NCBI GenBank assembly: GCA_035279905.1
Contig: DATEGZ010000033.1
Location: 1-23,612, forward strand
Source: DATEGZ01 sp035279905
GTDB lineage: Bacteria; Acidobacteriota; Vicinamibacteria; Vicinamibacterales; SCN-69-37
DNA: 23,612 bases
Reading direction: 5' to 3'
Shown: piece after piece, positions 1 to 6,550 of the stretch
How positions within the stretch are numbered: the stretch's first letter is position 1
Layout of the letters: each line of letters begins with the position of its first letter
Notes under the pieces: generated by a model
Told to the model about the DNA's origin: nothing
What the model saw: the letters and a program-made list of their open reading frames with translations, nothing else
Database searches by the model: none
Translations under genes and position numbers: made by a program

Positions 1-2
1 CG

Positions 3-710
3 GCCGTCGTCCGCACCGCGGAGCGCCTCGACGAGATGCGCGCGCGATCGGCGGACACGACGAAGTCGTTCAAGGACCTGCAGCCGATGGTCGCCGAGCT
101 CAAGGGCGTGTGGCACGACCTCGATCGCGCGCTGACGGCGCTGTCGCGCCAGGACCAGCGAGCCGTGCGCGAACCTCAGGACGCGCGAATGCGCGCGTCT
201 GCACTGACGCTGTGCCGGAATCTGCTGGCGCGGAAAACGCGGGATCGCGCCTCCGGCGCGTGGCCGGCCGCCACCGTTGCGCCTCCAGGCGAGTCGGCGG
301 CCGAACGATTTGCCGCGGCGCTGGCCGCCGGAAACGCCGCCGCGGCGCAAGCGACGCTCGCGCCGTGGATCGCCGGCGTCTGGACCGCGGATCGGCTCGC
401 GGCGCAACTGGCGCAGTCCGCAAAAGCGATCGCGGATGGATCGGATCTCGCGGAGGTGCCTCCGGCTGCTGCGTACGAAGTGAGCGCGAATCCGATGCAG
501 TACGACCAGGTGGCGCAGGAGCCGGCGTATCGCAAGGATCTGCCTGCCGAGGTCACCGCCGCCAACTATCGCGGCTGGTTCGTCGTGCAAATCCAGACCG
601 ACGAAGAAGACGCGTACCTCACCGACGTCGACACGCTGGCGACCCTCTACGCCATCGTCGTCAGCACGCCAGCGGGCGAACGAATCGGATACCTCCGTTT
701 CGCTGAGTGA
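3..710 (+). CDS. Unknown protein, 5'-truncated by the window edge
   Basis: The reading frame is open from base 3 without a stop, so the gene almost certainly begins upstream; the first ATG in the window (36) is probably internal. I do not recognise the family. The N-terminal third is charged and probably helical. The middle is Ala-rich, and the last ~70 residues look like a small alpha/beta domain containing the segments NYRGWFVVQIQTD and GERIGYLRFAE. No transmembrane segment is visible in the part shown. It stops 10 bases before the CPBP gene, so the two are likely co-transcribed. The function is unknown; only the coding call is secure, supported by consistent G/C third-position use and the close downstream neighbour. 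Confidence 0.6.
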   Translation, partial: AVVRTAERLDEMRARSADTTKSFKDLQPMVAELKGVWHDLDRALTALSRQDQRAVREPQDARMRASALTLCRNLLARKTRDRASGAWPAATVAPPGESAAERFAAALAAGNAAAAQATLAPWIAGVWTADRLAAQLAQSAKAIADGSDLAEVPPAAAYEVSANPMQYDQVAQEPAYRKDLPAEVTAANYRGWFVVQIQTDEEDAYLTDVDTLATLYAIVVSTPAGERIGYLRFAE

Positions 711-720
711 AACGGGAGCC

Positions 721-1539
721 GTGCCGAGACGCTCGCTCCTCCTCTTCTTCGTTCTCACGTTCCTCGTGAGCTGGACGTGCTTCATCGGCGGTGCCGCGCT
801 TCGAGACGCGTCGCTGGCGCGGACCGTCGCCGGCTACCTCGTGTATCTGATTGGCGTGTTCGCGCCGGCACTCGTCGCGATCGCGCTCACGTATCGCGCG
901 GAGGGACGCGCGGGCGTGCACGCGCTGTTGAGCGGCATGTTCCGCTGGCCGCAGCAAGCGCGGTGGTGGATCTTCGCCTTCAGCTATATGGTGGTCGTCC
1001 GGCTGACGGCCGCGGCCGTGCATCGTCTCGCCTTCGGCGCGTGGCCGGAGTTCGGCCGCGAGATCTGGCTCGTGATGATTCCCGCGACCATCCTCTCGAC
1101 ACCGGTCCAGTCGGGCGAAGAGGTTGGCTGGCGCGGCTACGCCCTGCCGGGCCTGGCCGATCGTTTCGGCCTCGCACCCGCCAGTCTCCTGCTCGGCGCG
1201 ATCTGGGCCTGCTGGCACCTGCCGCTCTTCTTCATCGAGGGCGTGGACAAGACCGGCCAGTCGTTTCCGCTGTACTTTCTCGGCGTCGTCGCGCTTTCGG
1301 TGACGCTCGCCTGGCTCTACTGGCGAACCAACGGCAGTCTGCTCATGACGATGCTGCTGCACGCGGCCGGAAACAACATGAAGGACATCGTGCCCGTGGG
1401 GACGCCCGGCGCGACGAATCCGTGGACCTTCAGCGCGCTGCCGATCGCGTGGATCGTGATCGCGGTGTACTGGGCGGGCGCGCTTTACTTCCTCGTGCAG
1501 ATGCGCAGCAAGGGGCTCGCATGGACCGCGTCGAGCTGA
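721..1539 (+). CDS. CPBP family intramembrane metalloprotease
   Basis: A 272-residue polytopic membrane protein of the CPBP (CAAX protease / bacteriocin-processing, Abi) family. What is seen: EEVGWRGYALPGL at residues 133-145 gives the EExxxR motif 1, HLPLFF at about 166-171 gives the histidine of motif 2, and HAAGNN at 214-219 gives the third conserved H/N block. So all expected metal/catalytic residues are present. Hydrophobic segments begin at about residues 6, 38, 83, 115, 153, 185 and 230. The start is a GTG with a GGAG stretch a few bases upstream. Known of the family: membrane-embedded endopeptidases related to Rce1, used in protein maturation or bacteriocin self-immunity. The substrate cannot be told from the sequence. 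Its end overlaps the next gene by 19 bases, indicating translational coupling. Confidence 0.88.
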   Translation: MPRRSLLLFFVLTFLVSWTCFIGGAALRDASLARTVAGYLVYLIGVFAPALVAIALTYRAEGRAGVHALLSGMFRWPQQARWWIFAFSYMVVVRLTAAAVHRLAFGAWPEFGREIWLVMIPATILSTPVQSGEEVGWRGYALPGLADRFGLAPASLLLGAIWACWHLPLFFIEGVDKTGQSFPLYFLGVVALSVTLAWLYWRTNGSLLMTMLLHAAGNNMKDIVPVGTPGATNPWTFSALPIAWIVIAVYWAGALYFLVQMRSKGLAWTASS

Positions 1540-2327
1540 TTCAGTCGCTGGCGGCGGGCCTCGCGTCGCTCGAGCCGCCGCATCCGCTCCGCGTCGCGAT
1601 CGACGGCGTCGATGGCGCCGGCACGACGACGCTCGCTGACGAGCTCGCAACGGAGATTGAGCGCCTGGGCCGCCCGGTCGTCCGCGATGCCCGGGAGCCG
1701 GCCGAGGCAAACGCCGTCGTCATCGTCGATGACTGCTTTCTGCATCGCCCGGAAACCCTGGCGACGTTCGACTTCACCGTCTTCGTGCACGTCGACGGCG
1801 ACGTCGGGCCCGATGAGCGCCGCTACCTCGACGAGGTGCACCCGGAACGGCTCGCCTCGCTCGTCATCAACAACAACGATCCCGCCAGGCCGTTCGTCGA
1901 TCGACCCGAGAAGATGCTGCCGCGCTGGGCGCAAATCGCGGCCGGGATCGTCGTCGGGATCGTGGCGCTTGTCTGCTTCGGCGGGTCAATCGCCTTGATG
2001 TTCCTGCCGAACGCGAACAACTCGGCCGTCGTCGTTGCGCTCCTTGGCGCGATCATGGTCGCCGTGAGCGGCTGGGTGCTCGCCAGGTGCGTGCAGCTGC
2101 TGGCCGGGCGGCCGCAGGCGGGAGGGTGGCTGACGCCGATGGCTTTGCACGCCGCCGCCTGGATGTTCCTGGTGTTCGCGGTGTTCGGTCTGGTCAGCGG
2201 GTACGTCGCCGAGCACCTCCCGGTCAGTGCGTTTCAGGTAATCGTGTACGTCAGCCTGTTCTTCGGCTTGCGCCGCCTCGCGGGGCGCCGGTCGCAGCGG
2301 ATCGCCTCGCGGCCACGGGCAAAATAG
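1521..2327 (+). CDS. Degenerate uridine-kinase-like domain fused to a C-terminal membrane domain
   Basis: The protein has 268 residues from the ATG inside the end of the CPBP gene. Residues 23-130 resemble actinobacterial-type uridine kinases: AIDGVDGAGTTTLADEL (Walker A region), VIVDDCFLHRPE, and a C-terminal RRYLDEVHPERLASLVINN-like block. Two things are wrong for an active kinase. The Walker A lysine is Thr35 (GVDGAGTT where GxxxxGKT is expected), and the usual central substrate-binding stretch between the P-loop helix and the FLHRPE strand is missing, leaving about 130 residues. From residue 133 the same frame continues into a membrane domain with about four hydrophobic helices. An in-frame ATG at 1914 could start that domain alone, but no stop separates the halves. 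Probably a catalytically dead fusion; its role is unknown. Confidence 0.72.
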   Translation: MDRVELIQSLAAGLASLEPPHPLRVAIDGVDGAGTTTLADELATEIERLGRPVVRDAREPAEANAVVIVDDCFLHRPETLATFDFTVFVHVDGDVGPDERRYLDEVHPERLASLVINNNDPARPFVDRPEKMLPRWAQIAAGIVVGIVALVCFGGSIALMFLPNANNSAVVVALLGAIMVAVSGWVLARCVQLLAGRPQAGGWLTPMALHAAAWMFLVFAVFGLVSGYVAEHLPVSAFQVIVYVSLFFGLRRLAGRRSQRIASRPRAK

Positions 2328-2383
2328 CTCAATATCCCAATAGCTCAATGACCCAATGACCCAATGACCCAATGACCCAATGA
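2320..2383 (+). repeat. Period-8 tandem repeat (CCCAATNN) filling a gene junction
   Basis: Eight contiguous octamers: CAAAATAG, CTCAATAT, CCCAATAG, CTCAATGA, then CCCAATGA four times. The TAG of the first unit is the stop codon of the kinase-like gene (2325-2327). The ATG in the last unit (2380) is the start codon of the thioredoxin gene. The whole intergenic gap is therefore repeat. No Shine-Dalgarno sequence is present in it. The array is clearly seen; any role in termination, reinitiation or slippage is inference. Confidence 0.92.
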
Positions 2384-3303
2384 TGCGTCCCGTCCTGATT
2401 CTTGCCGGCGTCCTGATGCTGCCGCAGGGCACGCTTCCGCCCCCGCGCGTGAACTTTCCGGCGTCGAATCCGGCGCGCGAGATCGCGGACGCGTTGAGTC
2501 AGGCGCGGGGGGACCACAAATATGTCCTCCTCGACTTCGGCGCCGACTGGTGTGTCGACTGCCGCGTGCTCGAGGAGGCGTTCCGCGACCCGGCCATCGC
2601 GCCGTTTCTGAAACTGCATTTCCATGTCGTGCGCATCGACGTCGGCGAGTTCTTCAAGGGCGGCGACGCGTTCAAGAACCGCAGCGTCGCGCAGCGCTAC
2701 GGTGTTGCCGATCCCAACGAGACCGGCGTGCCCGTGCTGGTGACGCTCGACCCCGACGGCCAGGTCGTGTACGGCACGTCCCGCGTGCATTGGGCGGCGG
2801 CGCGGCAGTTCAACCTGGGCGACGTGTTGCTCTACCTTCGCAAGACGCTGCCGCCGACGACGGTTTCGCGCCTGGAAACATTCACCGAGCACGGCGTGCG
2901 CGTCGAAATCACTTACGATCACGACATCTTCGGGCTGAACTGGCTCTCGGCGAGGTTCATGCCGACCGCCGCGGGCTTTCAGCTGTACGGATCCAGTTTG
3001 GCCAAGGGCGGCGTCAATGGCGCTGGCCGGCCGACGCGCTTCGATCTGACGTCACCGGGCGGCGTGCGCACGCGCGGACAAACCTTCGAGAGCGCGGACG
3101 CCACGCCGGAGCGCGTCGAGATCTTGAAACAGACGTTTCCGATGTATCCGGCCGGACCAGTCGTCCTGCGCATTCCGATCACCCGGCCCGAGCCGTCGGC
3201 GAGCAAGACCGAAGTGTCGATCACCTACATGGCCTGCGGTCCGACCGGGTGCCTCCCGCCGGTCGAGGACAAGCGGATCAGATTCACGTTGAAGAGCCAA
3301 TAG
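2380..3303 (+). CDS. Secreted thioredoxin-fold protein with C-terminal DsbD-alpha-like domain
   Basis: A 307-residue protein with a short hydrophobic N-terminal signal (residues 3-18). Residues about 30-155 form a thioredoxin-like domain with the active-site motif C58-V-D-C61 in the context GADWCVDC, and the cis-Pro loop GVPVLVTLD. The C-terminal ~130 residues end with YMACGPTGC(L)PP, where Cys286 and Cys291 match the paired cysteines of the DsbD N-terminal (alpha) domain. The usual eight-helix membrane core of DsbD that would join these domains is absent, and the order is reversed relative to DsbD (thioredoxin first). Likely a periplasmic thiol-disulfide exchange protein that needs another electron donor. 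The start may be the ATG at 2380 or the adjacent one at 2383; both arise from the octamer array. Confidence 0.82.
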   Translation: MMRPVLILAGVLMLPQGTLPPPRVNFPASNPAREIADALSQARGDHKYVLLDFGADWCVDCRVLEEAFRDPAIAPFLKLHFHVVRIDVGEFFKGGDAFKNRSVAQRYGVADPNETGVPVLVTLDPDGQVVYGTSRVHWAAARQFNLGDVLLYLRKTLPPTTVSRLETFTEHGVRVEITYDHDIFGLNWLSARFMPTAAGFQLYGSSLAKGGVNGAGRPTRFDLTSPGGVRTRGQTFESADATPERVEILKQTFPMYPAGPVVLRIPITRPEPSASKTEVSITYMACGPTGCLPPVEDKRIRFTLKSQ

Positions 3304-3335
3304 CCCGATGACCCAATAGCCCAATAACCCAATAT
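3296..3335 (+). repeat. Period-8 tandem repeat at the next gene junction
   Basis: Five octamers: GCCAATAG, CCCGATGA, CCCAATAG, CCCAATAA, CCCAATAT. The first unit contains the TAG stop of the thioredoxin gene (3301-3303), and the last unit plus the following G provides the ATG (3334) of the methyltransferase. As at 2320-2383, the array occupies the whole gap and replaces any Shine-Dalgarno site. It shares the CCCAAT core with the other arrays in the window. Confidence 0.9.
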
Positions 3336-4053
3336 GTTCACCGTCTCCGCCGAGTTCTACGACCTCATCTACTCGACCTTCAAGGACTACCGCGCCGAGG
3401 GCGAGCAGATCGGCCGCCTGCTGCGCGGGCTGAATCCGGCCTGCGAATCGGTGCTCGACGTCGGGTGCGGAACCGGCGAGCACGCCAGGCTGCTCGCGGC
3501 GCAGGGATTTCGTGTCGACGGGCTCGATCTCGATCCCGCGTTCGTCCAGATCGCGCGTCACAAGAACCCGTCGGGGCGATTCTTCGAGGGAGACATGTGC
3601 GCGTTTTCGCTCCCTCACCGCTACGACGCCGTCGTCTGCCTCTTCAGCGCGATCGGGTACGTCTGCACGCTCGAGCGGATGCGATCGGCGCTCGTGTGCT
3701 TCCGGCAGCATCTCGCCCCCGGCGGCGTCATCGTCGTCGAGCCGTGGTTTCCGCCCGGCGGCCTGGATACGTCGCGCGTCGTCAAGAACATCGGACAAGG
3801 CGGGGGCGTGCGCGTGTCGAGGACGAGCCGTGTGGCCGTTGACGGACGCATGTCGCGCCTGTTTTTCGAGTACGAGATCGAGAACGCTGCCGGCCTGCGC
3901 CACGCGAGCGAAGTGCACGAGCTCGGGCTCTTCACGACCGGCGAGATGATCGACGCGTTCTGGCAGGCGGGGCTCGACGTCGACCACGATCCGAGGGGGC
4001 TGTCCGATCGCGGGCTGTTCGTCGCCCGCGTCGCGGCTGAACACGCGCCATGA
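3334..4053 (+). CDS. Class I SAM-dependent methyltransferase
   Basis: A 239-residue soluble Rossmann-fold methyltransferase. Motif I is VLDVGCGTGEH at residues 40-50, followed by the acidic ribose-binding position in VDGLDLDPAF, then GDM in RFFEGDMCAF, motif IV YDAVVCLFSAIGYV, and post-motif LAPGGVIVVEPW. Overall layout and length resemble the small amino-sugar N-methyltransferases of the DesVI/TylM1 kind, and the start FYDLIYSTFKDY is typical of that group. No sugar-biosynthesis genes are nearby, so the substrate is left open. Its ATG is formed by the end of the octamer array. Its stop overlaps the next start in an ATGA, so it is coupled to the membrane protein that follows. Confidence 0.87.
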   Translation: MFTVSAEFYDLIYSTFKDYRAEGEQIGRLLRGLNPACESVLDVGCGTGEHARLLAAQGFRVDGLDLDPAFVQIARHKNPSGRFFEGDMCAFSLPHRYDAVVCLFSAIGYVCTLERMRSALVCFRQHLAPGGVIVVEPWFPPGGLDTSRVVKNIGQGGGVRVSRTSRVAVDGRMSRLFFEYEIENAAGLRHASEVHELGLFTTGEMIDAFWQAGLDVDHDPRGLSDRGLFVARVAAEHAP

Positions 4054-4712
4054 GCTTTCGCGATCCGCACGCCGCGCGCGCCGGCGGCTACGTCCTGCTC
4101 GTCGCGACGGTGCTCGTCGCGATCGGCCTCGTGTTCCACCCGGTGCCGGCCGGCGGGTTCGAAGAGCGGCCGTCGGTGCTTGCGAGCACGCCGTGGTGGG
4201 GCCCGATCCACATCGCGATTGCCGCGGGCTTCGTGCTGATCATTCTCGGCAGCCTGCTGATGCTCGTCGCGGGCACGCAGGCCGCCTCGGCCAGGATTGG
4301 GACGCTCATCGCGCTGTGCTGGGGAGCGATGACCGTCGGCATGATCTTCTTCACCGGCGTCGCGCTCGTGAACGGCTGGGTCATGCACTTTCTCACCGCG
4401 CACGGCGCGCCCAGCACCGAGCCGCTCCTCTACGACGCGTTCAATCGATTGCTCATCGGTGACGGCTGGCTCGGCAATCCGCTGTTCCTCGTTGGATTGA
4501 CCGGGATCGCGGCCATCGAGGTCCAGACCCGATCCACGGGCATGTCCGCCGGGCTGGCCTGGGGCGGACTCGTCGTGGCCGTGCTGTCGTGGGGCCGCGG
4601 CATCGGGTCGGCTACCGGTCTCTATTTTCTCGAGCCGCTGATCTACGCGAACGTTCCGGCGTTCCTGTGGCTCGGCTATTTCGGATTCCTCACCGCACGA
4701 CGCGCTCGCTGA
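4050..4712 (+). CDS. Polytopic membrane protein of unknown function
   Basis: A 220-residue protein that is almost entirely hydrophobic, with about six predicted membrane helices beginning near residues 14, 53, 83, 141, 167 and 197. There is a conserved-looking loop WWGPIHIAIA after the first helix and a loop with YDAFNRLLIGDGWLG in the middle. No cofactor ligand set, transporter signature or catalytic motif stands out. It starts in a 4-base ATGA overlap with the methyltransferase, so the two are translationally coupled. An 88-base gap with a small inverted repeat separates it from the next gene, which may have its own promoter. The family is not recognised. Confidence 0.75.
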   Translation: MSFRDPHAARAGGYVLLVATVLVAIGLVFHPVPAGGFEERPSVLASTPWWGPIHIAIAAGFVLIILGSLLMLVAGTQAASARIGTLIALCWGAMTVGMIFFTGVALVNGWVMHFLTAHGAPSTEPLLYDAFNRLLIGDGWLGNPLFLVGLTGIAAIEVQTRSTGMSAGLAWGGLVVAVLSWGRGIGSATGLYFLEPLIYANVPAFLWLGYFGFLTARRAR

Positions 4713-4758
4713 CCAGTCAGCGTACGGACCGAACTAGATGCCGGGTCGCCGCGTCTAA

Positions 4759-4772
4759 CAGTCACCTGACTG
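4759..4772. other. Small perfect inverted repeat upstream of a hydrolase gene
   Basis: CAGTCA-CC-TGACTG, perfect 6-base arms with a 2-base centre, 28 bases before the hydrolase start and 46 bases after the preceding stop. It could be a weak operator or chance; it lacks a T-tract, so a terminator is unlikely. Confidence 0.3.
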
Positions 4773-4800
4773 CCAAGCCTGCTTCGACCCCTGCGCTGAC

Positions 4801-5493
4801 ATGCACACGTGGATCATCAGCATCCTCGCGCTCTGTTTGCTCGCGCGCGCGCCCGATAGTCGACCGCAACAGCTCGTCTCGATCCCCGCGTCCGAAGGCG
4901 CGCCCATTCAGGCCGATCTCTACGGCACGAGCGATCGTGCGGTCGTCCTGGCGCACGGCGGCCGCTTCGACAAGTCGAGCTGGCAGAAGCAGGCGAAAGT
5001 CCTGACCGACGCGGGATTCCGCGTGCTCGCGATCGATTTTCGCGCCGCGGTCCAGGCCCGCACCGGCCCGGAACCGCCGTGTCTCTACGACGAGGCGTGC
5101 CTCTCGACGGACGTGCTCGCGGCGGTGAGGTACTTGAAGAGCGCGGGCGCGAAAACGGTCTCGGTCGTCGGCGCCAGCCTGGGCGGGGGAGCCGCGGCGC
5201 AGGCGAGCGTGGACGCGAAGGACGGCGAGATCGATCGGCTCGTGTTGCTCGCGCACACGTCGATCGCCGCGCCGGAGAAGATGAAAGGGCGCAAGCTCTT
5301 CATCGTCTCTCGAGGCGATCTGGGATCGGGCGACGTGCCGCGCCTGGCCGGCATCCGCGATCAATACGACAAGGCGCCCGGGCCGAAAGAGTTGATCGTG
5401 CTCGAGGGCTCCGCGCACGCGCAGTTCATCTTCGACACCCCGGAAGGGGATCGGCTGATGCGCGAGATTCTCAGATTCCTCACGGCGCGATAG
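4801..5493 (+). CDS. Secreted alpha/beta hydrolase
   Basis: A 230-residue alpha/beta-hydrolase-fold protein with a short N-terminal signal (about residues 4-16, ending near LLARAPDS). The nucleophile elbow is VVGASLGGG, with Ser126. The oxyanion region follows strand 3 as VVLAHGGRFDKSSW (residues 48-61), and the probable catalytic His is His206 in EGSAHAQFIF. The acid is probably Asp173 or Asp178 in SRGDLGSGDVPR. Domain length is typical of dienelactone-hydrolase-like or small esterase families, without a lid insertion. Cys94 and Cys100 (PPCLYDEACL) could form a disulfide, fitting export. The substrate is unknown. No clear Shine-Dalgarno site precedes the ATG; the chosen start gives a sensible signal peptide. 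Confidence 0.8.
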   Translation: MHTWIISILALCLLARAPDSRPQQLVSIPASEGAPIQADLYGTSDRAVVLAHGGRFDKSSWQKQAKVLTDAGFRVLAIDFRAAVQARTGPEPPCLYDEACLSTDVLAAVRYLKSAGAKTVSVVGASLGGGAAAQASVDAKDGEIDRLVLLAHTSIAAPEKMKGRKLFIVSRGDLGSGDVPRLAGIRDQYDKAPGPKELIVLEGSAHAQFIFDTPEGDRLMREILRFLTAR

Positions 5494-5554
5494 CCCAGGG
5501 CATGGACAAGACGCTCGTCGTCTGCGGGCTCCTGAGATAGTGTGTAGTGTGACG

Positions 5555-6547
5555 ATGCCGTATCAGCTGGCTCAAGCGAACATCGCGCGCATGCGTGCGC
5601 CGCTCGACGACCCGTCGATGCAGGAGTTCGTGTCGCAGCTCGACGCGATCAACGCCGTGGCCGAGCGCAGCGCCGGGTTCGTGTGGCGGCTCAAGACCGA
5701 GGCCGGTGACGCGACGGCGATCCGCGCGTACGACGATGACCGCATCCTGCTCAACATGTCGGTGTGGGAGTCGCTCGAATCGCTCCATGGCTACGTCTAC
5801 CAATCCGAGCACGTGCGCCCGCTGCGCGCGCGACGTCAGTGGTTCGACGTGATGTCCGCGCCGTCGCTCGTGCTGTGGTGGGTGCCGGCCGGGCACGTGC
5901 CGTCGATCGAGGAAGCGAAGGCGCGCTTCGCGCTGCTCGCGGCGAACGGTCCGTGCGCCGACGCGTTCACGTTCCGGCAGCCGTTTCCGCCGCCGGGTCA
6001 AACGCTGCACGCGCGCCCCGAAGTCGACGCGGAATTCTGCGAGCCGCATCGGCCGGAGTCGCCCCTCATGCGCGTGTCGACGCTCGTCGCACTGCTGCTC
6101 GTCATCGCCACGACGATCGGCTGCGATCGCCTCACCAAGCACGTCGCCGAGACGACGCTCGTGGGTCAGCCGAGCCAGTCGTACTTCGCGGACACCGTCC
6201 GGCTGCAGTGGACGCAGAATCCTGGCGCCTTCCTCGGGCTCGGCGCCGACTGGTCGGAGGGCATGCGCACGGCGATCTTCACCGGCGGCAATGCGGTGCT
6301 CCTCACGATGCTGATCGTCTCGGCGGTGAGGCTGCGCTGGTCCGGGCCGGCGCTGCTCGGCATCGCGTTCTTCGTGGCGGGCGGCGCGTCGAATCTCGCC
6401 GACCGCCTTGCGCACGGCACGGTCACCGACTTCATCAACGTCGGCGTGGGATCGCTCAGGACCGGGATCTTCAACGTCGCCGACGTCGCGATCATGCTGG
6501 GCGCGGCGCTCGTCGCGATCGGCAGCTTTCGATCGCGCAATCACTGA
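5555..6547 (+). CDS. lspA: DUF3291 domain fused in frame to signal peptidase II (LspA)
   Basis: One open frame of 330 codons from ATG 5555 (a GTG at 5540 is also in frame). Residues 1-150 are a complete DUF3291 domain, a ferredoxin-like/dimeric alpha-beta-barrel relative: MSVWESLESLHGY and LWWVPAGHVPSIEEAKAR are typical. Residues 172-330 are a complete lipoprotein signal peptidase: CDRLTKHVA, NPGAFLGLG, GGASNLADR with Asp283, GTVTDFI, and FNVAD with Asp310, the catalytic Asp pair, plus four hydrophobic helices. LspA cleaves signal peptides of diacylglyceryl-modified prolipoproteins in the inner membrane. The linker has no stop. Met172 (ATG 6068) sits 9 bases after GGAG, so LspA may also be made alone. 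The gene converges with the beta-lactamase-fold gene, with only 3 bases between stops. Confidence 0.83.
   Translation: MPYQLAQANIARMRAPLDDPSMQEFVSQLDAINAVAERSAGFVWRLKTEAGDATAIRAYDDDRILLNMSVWESLESLHGYVYQSEHVRPLRARRQWFDVMSAPSLVLWWVPAGHVPSIEEAKARFALLAANGPCADAFTFRQPFPPPGQTLHARPEVDAEFCEPHRPESPLMRVSTLVALLLVIATTIGCDRLTKHVAETTLVGQPSQSYFADTVRLQWTQNPGAFLGLGADWSEGMRTAIFTGGNAVLLTMLIVSAVRLRWSGPALLGIAFFVAGGASNLADRLAHGTVTDFINVGVGSLRTGIFNVADVAIMLGAALVAIGSFRSRNH
6055..6070 (+). promoter_or_regulatory. Possible internal ribosome binding site and start for LspA
   Basis: GGAG at 6055-6058 is 9 bases before ATG 6068-6070, which begins a sequence (MRVSTLVALL) shaped like an ordinary LspA N-terminus. It suggests independent initiation of the peptidase from within the fused frame. 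This is an inference from spacing only. Confidence 0.5.
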
Positions 6548-6550
6548 CGC

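Noticed and set aside
777..1520. Upstream extension of the kinase-like frame through the CPBP gene
   Set aside because: The frame is open but the extra 248 codons are Arg-rich shadow of the CPBP gene; the ATG at 1521 gives a normal start.
6548..6550. Terminator between the convergent lspA and beta-lactamase-fold genes
   Set aside because: Only 3 bases separate the stops and I saw no stem followed by a T-run in either direction.
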